DNA of 64,000 bases from Salinisphaera sp. Q1T1-3. GTDB lineage: Bacteria; Pseudomonadota; Gammaproteobacteria; Nevskiales; Salinisphaeraceae. The DNA lies in the NCBI RefSeq assembly GCF_003602005.1, contig NZ_QZWD01000006.1, positions 124,001-188,000 on the forward strand, given 5' to 3'. The position numbers were made by a program, and so were the translations under genes. This document shows, one piece after another, positions 20,434 to 28,038 of this stretch. How positions within the stretch are numbered: position 1 is the stretch's first letter; each line of letters begins with the position of its first letter. Below the pieces are notes generated by a model that made no database searches, was not told where the DNA came from, and worked only from the letters and a program-made list of their open reading frames with translations.

Positions 20434-20797
20434 GGGCCTGTAAACACGTCCCGCGTGCGCCGCGCCGGCGCTCATTTTTTGCAAGACAAGGCATCGAGCG
20501 CGTACGGCCGTCATTCTGGCGTCGCGAACGACAACGTCGGATTGCGCAAAAATGACCGCCGTTCCGTCGGGTTGCGCCCAAAAACCGGCCAGGCAAGGCG
20601 CATGACACCGGCCTCGGTCATTTCAAGGTCAAGCCATGCAACGCTGCGTGGCCGGTTTTGGGGCGGCCACCCGGTCACGTGCGACGTGTTATTAATCCGG
20701 CACCAAAACCGCTGACGACGTCAGCTGTTTTCAACGCCATCGAAAAATAAACGCCGGCACTTGTCCGTCTTTTTATTTTCAATGGCTTCACGGCCGG
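20434..20797 (+). mobile_element. B-type non-coding mobile repeat, copy 1 (composite)
   Basis: Begins TA|GGGCCTGT. It contains a B1 module (inverted repeat TCATTTTTTGCAA / TTGCGCAAAAATGA around the shared core of about 60 bp, 20473-20546), then a segment GGCAAGGCGCATGACACCGG that resembles the C element at 40642-40720, then a B2 module opening TGTTATTAATCCGGCACC with the palindromic CTGACGACGTCAG. Similarity to the other B copies stops at about 20797 (CTTCACGGCC), so the right end is lost. It contains no gene. Confidence 0.8.
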
Positions 20798-20834
20798 TGC
20801 TGGATGTCTGTTCCATTGACGGCCTCGAGACGCC

Positions 20835-21977
20835 TCAACCTGCGGGTGGGTCGATGCGCAGATGCAGATAGCGTTCGGCCTGTTCGGCGGCCCCGAGCGT
20901 GGCCCCCAATAGCGGCGCCTGGGCGCCAAAGGCTGTCTGCGTCATCTCGATCGGTCGGGGCAGGGCGTGGGATACGGCACGACGTAGCGCTTCGGCGAAT
21001 GCCGGGCTGTCGAAGACCCGGCCGGCAAACACGAGAGCGCCCGGATTCAGTGTGATGACCGTGTTGGCGATCGCTGCGGCGATGGCATCGATCACGGCCG
21101 TGGCGGTTGCATCCTGTGGCCGGGTATCGAACATCGAGATCAGTCTGTCGGTGTCGATCGATGAATCGGAAGGGGAGGCGATACCCAGTTCGATCAGGCG
21201 CTGTACGAGCGTCTGACCGGGCGCGAGACGATTGTGTCCAATTTCGCCGGCCAGCCCGTCAGCGCCGCGGTACAGCGCACCGTTGACGTGTATCGCAGCA
21301 CCGATACCGGCACCGATGAAGACATAGACAAAATTCGGCTGCCGCTGCATGAGGCCGATACGGCTTTCGGCGAAGGCTGCCCAGTTGACGTCGTTATCGA
21401 CATGCAAGGTCTCGGGAGCGCGGTCGAAGATGGCGCTGCCGACGTCGATGTGGCCCGCGGCGAACGGCGAATTGGGCATGTCGATCACGCGGCCGGTTCG
21501 TGGATCGACCGGGTCGGCGACAGAGCAGGTGACGGCCAGGCACTCGCCACTGGCGTGTCGATGCCCCTCGGCAACGAGCGTTCGGCTGGCGGCGACGAGC
21601 TGTTCGGTCGTCAGCGGCGTGCCCGATCGATCGATTCGTTCCCAGAGTACGCCGCGGGACAGATCGCAGACCCGCAGCCCGATCCAGTCATGATCCAGTG
21701 CCAGGCTCACGGTATGGCCGCGCGCACCTTGAATATCGTAGAGCTGCGGTGTCCGACCGCGTTGGCCGGGACAGGAGCCCGTCTCACGAATGAGATTGGC
21801 CTGTTGAAGCCGCCGTGCCGATTCGGAGGCCGTCGGACGGGATATGCCGATATTGGCCGACAAGCCGGCGCGCGAGGCCGGCCCGTGAACGCGCAGATAA
21901 TCGAAGCACTGTCGGTCGACGTCGGTGATCGCCGCCAGGCACGCATCGTCGGATCGCATCGGTTGGGCTGTCGTCAT
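20835..21977 (-). CDS. ROK-family transcriptional regulator
   Basis: 380 aa. The N-terminal winged helix-turn-helix (residues about 20-75: GPASRAGLSANIGISRPTAS) is followed by a ROK sugar-kinase-like domain with the phosphate and sugar motifs NDVNWAAFAESRIG and FVYVFIGAGIGAAIHVNG, then GADGLAGEIGHNRL. The typical zinc-binding cysteine cluster after GEIGH is missing (the sequence continues LAPGQTLVQRLIE), so metal binding is doubtful. Divergent from the DUF1479 gene, which it probably controls in response to a sugar. Confidence 0.9.
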   Translation of the reverse strand: MTTAQPMRSDDACLAAITDVDRQCFDYLRVHGPASRAGLSANIGISRPTASESARRLQQANLIRETGSCPGQRGRTPQLYDIQGARGHTVSLALDHDWIGLRVCDLSRGVLWERIDRSGTPLTTEQLVAASRTLVAEGHRHASGECLAVTCSVADPVDPRTGRVIDMPNSPFAAGHIDVGSAIFDRAPETLHVDNDVNWAAFAESRIGLMQRQPNFVYVFIGAGIGAAIHVNGALYRGADGLAGEIGHNRLAPGQTLVQRLIELGIASPSDSSIDTDRLISMFDTRPQDATATAVIDAIAAAIANTVITLNPGALVFAGRVFDSPAFAEALRRAVSHALPRPIEMTQTAFGAQAPLLGATLGAAEQAERYLHLRIDPPAG

Positions 21978-22050
21978 GACACTTTTGTCGCAATCGATGC
22001 CATAGAGGGTGACAGGTGGTGATGCCCGAGGCTATCGTCATCCATCATTA

Positions 22051-22065
22051 GTTAGCAGTGCTTAC
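22051..22065. promoter_or_regulatory. Candidate ROK operator
   Basis: GTTAGCA-G-TGCTTAC is an imperfect palindrome (6 of 7 positions) in the 103-bp gap between the divergent ROK and DUF1479 genes, 15 bp before the DUF1479 start codon. Position and symmetry suggest an operator; binding is not shown. Confidence 0.4.
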
Positions 22066-22080
22066 AAAAGGAGGGGGCAG

Positions 22081-23352
22081 ATGTCGGATCATGCAATGGC
22101 GGTTTCATCTGCCACATTGCCCGATGACCTATCGGGCGAGATTCGCGCGCTCAAAGCCGAGGCACGGGCACAGATCGGTGATGTTGAGGGGCTTTTTGCC
22201 GCCGTCTCGGACTTCATCGCGCAGGAAGTCGCCGACATCGAGGCGGTGCGCGCTGCCGGGGGTGATGTCTGGCCACAGATCGAGTACGCCGATATCGCCA
22301 ACGGCCGCGTGACGGATGCCCAGGTCCGCGATATCAAACGCCGGGGGTGTGCCGTCATTCGCAATCATTTCCCGCATGAACAAGCCGCCGCGTGGGATCG
22401 GCAGCTGGTGGCGTATCTGGACGATAATGATTTCGATCGCGTCTATCGCGGGCCCGGTGACGATTTCTTCGGCAGCCTGTCGGCCTCGCGGCCGCCGATC
22501 CTGCCGATCTACTGGTCGCATCCGCAGATGGAGGCACGCCAGCACGAACGCATGGCCGATGTGCAATCGTTCATGAATCGGCTTTGGGTACATGAGTCGG
22601 AAGGCCGGACCTGGTTCGACCCCGACCGCAATCTGCTCTATCCCGACCGGGTGCGTCGTCGCCCACCGGGCACGACCTCGAACGGTCTCGGTGCCCACGT
22701 GGACTCCGGCTCGGTGGAGCGCTGGCTTCATCCGGCCTATCAGAAAGTCTTTCGGCACGTGCTGAATCACGAATTCGACAAGTACAACCCATGGGATGCC
22801 GCCTGGCGGAGCGATATCGGTGAGTACGAAGGCTCGACGATGTGTTCGGCCTTTCGCACCTTCCAGGGCTGGACGGCACTGTCCGACATGCCGGCCGATC
22901 AGGGCGTGCTGCACACGGTGCCGATTCCGGCCGCCATGATTTATGTGCTGCTGCGGCCACTATTGTCGGATGTGCCGGCGGATTCGCTTTGCGGCGCGGC
23001 CCCGCATCAGGCGCTACCGATCAGCGAGGAATGGCATCCGCTGCTCATGCGTGCGCTGACCGGTGTACCGAAAATCAACGCCGGCGACTCGGTCTGGTGG
23101 CACTGCGACGTGATCCATGCCGTGGCACCGGTCACGGATCAGACCGGCTGGAGTAACGTGATCTATATCCCGGCTGCGCCGTGGTGTGATCGCAATGCCC
23201 GCTATGCGCAAAGCGTGGCGGAGGCCTTTACCGAAGGCCGCTCGCCGGATGATTTCCCCGAAGAACATTATGAAACAGCATGGAACGATCGCTTCGGACC
23301 GGCCGAGCTGAATGCCTACGGGCGTCGTGGTATGGGCCTTGGCGAGGCTTGA
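22081..23352 (+). CDS. DUF1479 family protein (YbiU-like, 2OG-oxygenase fold)
   Basis: 423 aa. Matches the YbiU/DUF1479 family in length and motifs: RRGCAVIRNHFPHEQAAAWD, GAHVDSGSVERWLHPAYQKV, HCDVIHAVAP. The HxD (AHVDS) and distal His (IHAVAP) fit a cupin-type Fe(II)/2-oxoglutarate oxygenase site, but the substrate is unknown. AAGGAGGGGG lies just upstream of ATG 22081, so this start is secure; the open frame extends upstream only by chance. Divergent from the ROK regulator, suggesting a link to carbohydrate use. Confidence 0.9.
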   Translation: MSDHAMAVSSATLPDDLSGEIRALKAEARAQIGDVEGLFAAVSDFIAQEVADIEAVRAAGGDVWPQIEYADIANGRVTDAQVRDIKRRGCAVIRNHFPHEQAAAWDRQLVAYLDDNDFDRVYRGPGDDFFGSLSASRPPILPIYWSHPQMEARQHERMADVQSFMNRLWVHESEGRTWFDPDRNLLYPDRVRRRPPGTTSNGLGAHVDSGSVERWLHPAYQKVFRHVLNHEFDKYNPWDAAWRSDIGEYEGSTMCSAFRTFQGWTALSDMPADQGVLHTVPIPAAMIYVLLRPLLSDVPADSLCGAAPHQALPISEEWHPLLMRALTGVPKINAGDSVWWHCDVIHAVAPVTDQTGWSNVIYIPAAPWCDRNARYAQSVAEAFTEGRSPDDFPEEHYETAWNDRFGPAELNAYGRRGMGLGEA

Positions 23353-23425
23353 GCCCGAAGAATGCCGGCGGCCATCCGGAGAAAACAGCCGCGCGGCATG
23401 ATCGGTCGTGGCGCCCGCCAGGAGA

Positions 23426-23465
23426 GGCGTCCGGTGCTTCGAGGGTGGCGAAAGCACCGGGCGCC
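23426..23465. terminator. Bidirectional terminator-like hairpin
   Basis: GGCGTCCGGTGCTT pairs with AAGCACCGGGCGCC (one mismatch) between the convergent DUF1479 and aldo/keto reductase genes. Strong GC stem without T-run. Confidence 0.5.
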
Positions 23466-23497
23466 TCGCCGCGCCGTGCGACCGATCGGATGACCGG

Positions 23498-24349
23498 TTA
23501 CTGGAAGACCGGAAAAGCGCTGGCCTCGCCGTAGTCCTCGATCGGCGCCATGTTCTTCAAGGTTTCCATGTCCTTGTCGGCGATGACGAAGTCGACGTCG
23601 GCGTTGTTCTTCATGTGGTCCGGGTTGGCCGTCTTGGGCAACGGCAGCAGGCCGAGCTGCAGGTCATAGCGGATACACAGCTGCGGAATGGACACGCCGT
23701 ACTGCTTGGCCATCTCGGCGATCTGTTCATTCTTGAACAACTCGCCGTGTCCGACCGGTGAATAGGCTTCGACCAGCAGCCCCTTGTCCTGCGAATACTG
23801 GATCAGATCCCAGGGCGTATTGCTGACATGCGCCAGGATCTGATTGACCACCGGTTTGACCGTGCAGGACGACAGAATGTTGTCGATATCCTGCGCCGCG
23901 AAGTTGGACAGACCGATCGCCCGGATCTTGCCGGCTTTGTGGGCATCCTCGAGTGCGCGCCATGCCTCGCGATTGCCTTCGAAGAAACGGTCCGAGCTGC
24001 CGAAGTGGTCCCAGGGCTGCGGGCTGTGGATGATCATCAGATCGATATGATCCAGGCCCATCTTTTCCAGCGATTCATCGATGGCTTCAGCGGCCCCGGC
24101 GTAGTCCTTGTATCGGGCAGCGAGCTTGGTCGTGACGAAGATTTCGTCGCGGCTGACACCGCTGGCCTTGATGCCGGCAGCCACCTCGCCTTCATTGCCG
24201 TAGTCCTGGGCGGTATCGATGTGTCGATAGCCGATCTTCACGGCCTCCTTGACCGCATTCTCGGCATCATTGCCCTCGATGAGCCATGTGCCGAGCCCGA
24301 TCTTCGGGACGTCCACACCGTTGGCAAGCGTAAAGGTCTCTTTAATCAT
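23498..24349 (-). CDS. Aldo/keto reductase
   Basis: 283 aa NAD(P)H-dependent oxidoreductase. The catalytic tetrad is visible: Asp and Tyr in HIDTAQDYGNE, Lys in FVTTKLAARY, His in LMIIHSPQP. The family signatures GYRHIDTAQDYGNE and IGLSNF are present. It resembles the small bacterial 2,5-diketo-gluconate reductase-type AKRs; the substrate is unknown. ATG 24349 is chosen since GAGG lies 6 nt upstream; ATG 24352 is too close to it. The long in-frame upstream extension crosses a mobile repeat and is not coding. Confidence 0.93.
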   Translation of the reverse strand: MIKETFTLANGVDVPKIGLGTWLIEGNDAENAVKEAVKIGYRHIDTAQDYGNEGEVAAGIKASGVSRDEIFVTTKLAARYKDYAGAAEAIDESLEKMGLDHIDLMIIHSPQPWDHFGSSDRFFEGNREAWRALEDAHKAGKIRAIGLSNFAAQDIDNILSSCTVKPVVNQILAHVSNTPWDLIQYSQDKGLLVEAYSPVGHGELFKNEQIAEMAKQYGVSIPQLCIRYDLQLGLLPLPKTANPDHMKNNADVDFVIADKDMETLKNMAPIEDYGEASAFPVFQ

Positions 24350-24515
24350 CATGATCCTCGGTGTTCCAGATGAACTCTGCATCGACACGGCTCCGGCGCG
24401 GGGCGACGCGAAGCGTCGTGACCAAGGCCCGGACCCGATATGGATGGCACTTTTAAAAAAGCTGGCTGCGCCGAATGCACAAATCAAGTCCCCGGGCGCG
24501 TCAGCGTGATGCCGA

Positions 24516-24783
24516 GGGTCTGTTGATGTTTCGTGCGAGTGCCTTTTCGTCAAGAGGCCGCAGTGTGTCCAGCAAGGCGCGAGTTGCCGATCGTGGCGTG
24601 CCACGATCAAGGCTCGCAACGCCGCCGGGCGGGATTTGTGGCCCAACCCTTGGGGACAAGTGTTGTTTTGCGGCAATCCAGCGTTCTAGCACGCTGGCGC
24701 AGAACGACACGCTATGCGTGCTATGCCTCGTCTTGCCACAAAACAGCACTTGGCGCGGACTCGCACGAAACATCAACAGGCCC
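24516..24783. mobile_element. A-type non-coding mobile repeat, copy 1
   Basis: 268 bp with about 24-bp terminal inverted repeats (GGGTCTGTTGATGTTTCGTG on the left, the complement of GGGCCTGTTGATGTTTCGTG on the right, one mismatch). TA follows on the right; the left TA is changed to GA. Inside are ATCGTGGCGTGCCACGAT (perfect palindrome) and the shared core flanked by GTTGTTTTGCGGCAA (24662-24676) / TTGCCACAAAACAGC (24733-24747). No coding capacity. It ends inside the stop codon of the cytochrome b561 gene. Confidence 0.88.
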
Positions 24784-25352
24784 TAGCGTATGCGATCGAG
24801 CGTTCTGTCGCGCAGGACGGCGTGGTGATAAAGCGCCGCGCCCGCGTGGCCGAGCGCTAAAAACAGCAGGCCCCAGGCCATTGTGCTGTGCAGCAGATCC
24901 GCCGGGGCTTCGAGAAACAGCATTTCGCGTTCTGCGCTCGGGATCCAGCGCACGCCCCAGACCGCCATACCGTGCCCGGAGGCCCAGGCCCGCAGAATCG
25001 CGGTGCCGGGAATCAAGAGCGTGAGCATGTTCAAGGTGATGTGCCCGGCACGGGCCAGATGACCGGTCCACGTACCGGGTTGCGTCGGGCGCATCCCCAG
25101 GGCGCGCATTCGCCAACCCCAGGCCAGTCTTGCCAGCATCAATCCGAAGACGGTCAGGCCCACCAGCCCGTGCGGCGCGACCGAGGACAGGGCCCGCGTG
25201 GCTGGGGTATCGCCCACCCAACGCCATGACAGCACCGTCGTGAACTGCATCAGCAATAGTACGGCGACCGCCCAGTGCAACCACCGCGTGACGGTGCCGT
25301 AGCGAGCCGGCCGATCCGCCCATCGACCCTGTCCTCGCCGGGACGTGCTCAT
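24783..25352 (-). CDS. Cytochrome b561 family protein (first copy)
   Basis: 189 aa, four transmembrane helices with the expected haem-ligand histidines: VTRWLHWAVAVLLL, VAPHGLVGLTVF and LLHSTMAWGLLFLALGHAGA, then LYHHAVLRDRTL. CybB-type b561 proteins pass electrons from the quinone pool, for example to superoxide or to partner oxidoreductases. The stop TAG is made of the TA target site and the first base of the adjacent mobile repeat, so the original C-terminus may have been altered by insertion. A second b561 gene lies at 53724. Confidence 0.9.
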   Translation of the reverse strand: MSTSRRGQGRWADRPARYGTVTRWLHWAVAVLLLMQFTTVLSWRWVGDTPATRALSSVAPHGLVGLTVFGLMLARLAWGWRMRALGMRPTQPGTWTGHLARAGHITLNMLTLLIPGTAILRAWASGHGMAVWGVRWIPSAEREMLFLEAPADLLHSTMAWGLLFLALGHAGAALYHHAVLRDRTLDRIR

Positions 25353-25417
25353 CGACCGGCGCTCGCGACGACAGAGCACATCGAAGTCGGTTGCGATCGT
25401 ACAGCCATGTGCCCTCT

Positions 25418-25650
25418 TTTATTAACCCGGCCTAAAAATAGATGATTTTTCGGGTTGATAACGCGCGTGTGCGACAGCACGCGCGCCACGGCCAACGGCC
25501 GTGAAGCCGTTGAAAATAAAAAGACGGACAAGGGCCGGCGTTTCTTTCGATGGCGTTGAAAACAGCTGACGTCGTCAGCTGTTTTGGTGCCGGATTAATA
25601 TTACGACAAGTCTCCCGCATGCGCCGGTCATTCTATCGTCGTGTGCGGGC
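25418..25650 (-). mobile_element. B-type mobile repeat, copy 2 (B2 module, degenerate ends)
   Basis: On the minus strand it opens ATTAATCCGGCACC and contains the 12-bp-arm hairpin AAACAGCTGAC-GAC-GTCAGCTGTTT (25558-25584), then the conserved AATAAAAAGACGGACAAG (25516-25533), the palindromic CCACGGCCAACGGCCGTG (25487-25504) and CCCGAAAAATCATCTATTTT. Both outer ends are eroded, and a decayed B1 part continues to about 25650. Confidence 0.75.
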
Positions 25651-25863
25651 CTCAGGGCAGCTTCCATTGGGCCCAATCGATTGCCGTTGCCGTCACGAGA
25701 ATCGGTCGCGCGTCGGGCAAGATGGACCGATGGCCCGAGGCGCCGCGTGCTGTCCGGTGCGATGTCGACGCGCAGTGGCTCGTGGGAGAGTTTTCGCCGG
25801 TGCTCGCGGTTCGCCACATCGGCTATATTGCCCCAAGGCGTCCGAGTCGGCGGGGATGAAGGG

Positions 25864-26817
25864 ATGGGGCGACGCAGACGAAAACAGGGCCGTGGATTCG
25901 AACGGATCGCCGGGGCGCCGTGGCCGGCCGGAATCATGGTCGGCATCATCGGGTTTGTCACGATCCGTTACGGCATCAGCTGGGTGCTCTACAGTTACGG
26001 GGATCCGTATCTCGATTCGATGGCGGATGCCATCCGCGATGAGGGATTCGGCGGGATGGCCTGGCTGGTCCTGGGCGTATGCTGGGCAGGTGCCTTGATA
26101 TCGTTCGTATCGGATCGGCTGCCATCGCGATCGGCGCCGCACAAACGATCACCGGCCCCGCGGCGAAGACGACGCCGCCGAACCGCCGCTTCGTCAACAT
26201 CCCGACAGGGGCCCACGTCCTCGGCCGACGCATCGGCCTCAGAATCTCGATCGCCGCTCCTGTCGACCGCTGTGCCGAATGAACCGGCGCCCGTGACGAA
26301 CCACAATATCGCGAACCTGAGTTGGCAGCAGTTCGAGCAACTGGTCGCGGCGAGCTTTCGTCGAAAGGGCTTCGTGGCGACGCTGACCGCCGATGGCGCG
26401 GACGAGGGCGTTGATATCGTCCTGACAGAACGCGACAACGTCCTGCTCGTCCAGTGCAAGCATTGGGCCGCCCGGCCGGTCGGCGTGAATATCGTCCGCG
26501 AGTTGTTCGGCGTCATGCATGCCAAGACTGCCCGCAAGGCGATATTGGCCACATCCGGCCTGTTGACGCCCGATGCGCATCGGTTCTGTCGCGAGAATTC
26601 GATTCATTGCATCGACGCCGAGGCCCTGCCGTCGTTCATCGATCCCGCGGCGATGCCGCCGCAGCATGAAATCGTCGGCAATCGGTCTGATCTCTGTCCG
26701 TTGTGTGGCGCGGCCATGGTGACCCGGACCGCCAGTCGGTCCGGCCGCCGCTTGCGGGGTTGCTCTCGTTTCCCGGCCTGCAAGGGCACGCGGTCGACCA
26801 CAGCCGCGTCTGTCTGA
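25864..26817 (+). CDS. Mrr-like restriction endonuclease with membrane anchor and zinc finger
   Basis: 317 aa. Two N-terminal hydrophobic segments (about 21-42 and 64-83), then a basic/Ser-rich linker (about 90-140), an Mrr-cat PD-(D/E)xK nuclease domain (about 150-255: LSWQQFEQLVAASFRRKGF, Asp184 in EGVDIVL, Gln197-x-Lys199 in VQCKHW), and a C-terminal topoisomerase-type C4 zinc ribbon (CPLC ... GCSRFPACKG). This matches the membrane-anchored DUF2034/Mrr nucleases. They may act on modified or foreign DNA, but a housekeeping role is also possible. No methylase neighbour. ATG 25864 is preferred to the upstream frame. Confidence 0.88.
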   Translation: MGRRRRKQGRGFERIAGAPWPAGIMVGIIGFVTIRYGISWVLYSYGDPYLDSMADAIRDEGFGGMAWLVLGVCWAGALISFVSDRLPSRSAPHKRSPAPRRRRRRRTAASSTSRQGPTSSADASASESRSPLLSTAVPNEPAPVTNHNIANLSWQQFEQLVAASFRRKGFVATLTADGADEGVDIVLTERDNVLLVQCKHWAARPVGVNIVRELFGVMHAKTARKAILATSGLLTPDAHRFCRENSIHCIDAEALPSFIDPAAMPPQHEIVGNRSDLCPLCGAAMVTRTASRSGRRLRGCSRFPACKGTRSTTAASV

Positions 26818-27309
26818 CTCGGTGCGCTGGGTGCGCTGATCGTCGCCGGAGGCGCGCCGCGGCTGCCACAAGCCACAGCGGATGCCACCTTGATCGGGTG
26901 TGTCGACAGCTCATCGACGCGATGCCGGCTGTGCGAGGGCGCGCTGCGCATGCCGGCAATACCCTGACGCTATTTCAGGCCATGGGTGTTGGACATTGGT
27001 CTTAGCGAACTCGGGAGGCAGGTCGTTTCTTTCGCCCGTGGTGCCTGAGTTGGCGTGGTTTCGGCCGGTCGATAAGCAATATGTATCGGCCCGCATGGCA
27101 GTGGTATTGGTCGCCGGCCTTCGTGCGCTGCTACCCATGACGTGAAGCGCCGTGATGGCCCGAAGACCAGTGGCATGGTCGACGTCGATAGCCCGATCGA
27201 GCCGGTTAGGGATCGATGCGCCAAGCGGGGCCTGCGCGGCGCTGGTTCGACAATTAAAACAAACGGCCGACTCGAGCATGTTTCGGTCGTCGCCAGAGGA
27301 GAAAGATTC
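26818..27309. other. Intergenic region without recognisable gene
   Basis: About 490 bp between the nuclease and the PEP-CTERM-like gene. Frames here are shadows without start sites or family likeness. No repeat of the A or B type seen. Confidence 0.4.
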
Positions 27310-27981
27310 ATGCGATATACCGATGTGATTCGCCGCGGCATGGGCGTGGTTGCTGCCTTGGGGCTGGGCACGATGAGCGCGCACGCCAGCGTGATCGGGT
27401 TCGATACGCCGGCCGATTTCTCGGGAGCGCCTTATCAGGTGACTCTCGGTGAAACCGCTGATGCCGGTTATGTATTCGATCGTTTCCTGTTCGACCCGGC
27501 GGCCGGACGCGACGGCGGCTCGTCACCCGGCGTGGCGACGCTGGGCAGTGCCCTGATATCGGCCTCGCCGATCGCCGCCGATACGTTGAATACCTACCTC
27601 GAAGGCACATCGATCCGCGACGACATGGTCTTCGGCGGCCCGTTCGAGGCCTTCGATGAGCCCGCCCAGGCGCTGACCGACGACGACTTCGCGTTTCTGG
27701 GGTTCAAGTTCCTGCTCGAGGACGGCACGCACTTCGGTTATGCCGAGCTGAGCGATTTCACCCTGAAACGGTTCGCTTATCAATCGACGCCGGATACCGC
27801 CATCACGACGGGGGCGGCCATCGACCAGCGGCTGCCGGGGCATGACGTCAATCCGGTTCCGACGCCGGCGGGCGTGTGGTTCTTCGGCGCCGGCATCGCA
27901 CTCATCGGCTGGGCGCGGTGGCGCAAGCGCGGGGCGCCGTACGGCGGGTCGTCTGACCTGTTGGGCCCGGTGCCGGTCTGA
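27310..27981 (+). CDS. Exported protein with PEP-CTERM-like (VPxPAxVW) sorting tail
   Basis: 223 aa. A signal peptide (VVAALGLGTMSAHA) is followed by an unknown beta-rich domain (VIGFDTPADFSGAPYQVTLG ... GFKFLLEDGTHFGYAELSDF), then a C-terminal motif VPTPAGVWFFGAGIALIGWA and basic residues (RWRKRG). That tripartite end is the proteobacterial PEP-CTERM/VPLPA variant, normally cut by an exosortase-type system in bacteria that make exopolysaccharide. AGAGGAGA precedes ATG 27310, which excludes the longer upstream frame. Confidence 0.85.
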   Translation: MRYTDVIRRGMGVVAALGLGTMSAHASVIGFDTPADFSGAPYQVTLGETADAGYVFDRFLFDPAAGRDGGSSPGVATLGSALISASPIAADTLNTYLEGTSIRDDMVFGGPFEAFDEPAQALTDDDFAFLGFKFLLEDGTHFGYAELSDFTLKRFAYQSTPDTAITTGAAIDQRLPGHDVNPVPTPAGVWFFGAGIALIGWARWRKRGAPYGGSSDLLGPVPV

Positions 27982-28038
27982 AGGCCAAGCACCGACACAC
28001 GAACCATCAATACGCGGCTCAGCGAACGGGAGAGCGCC

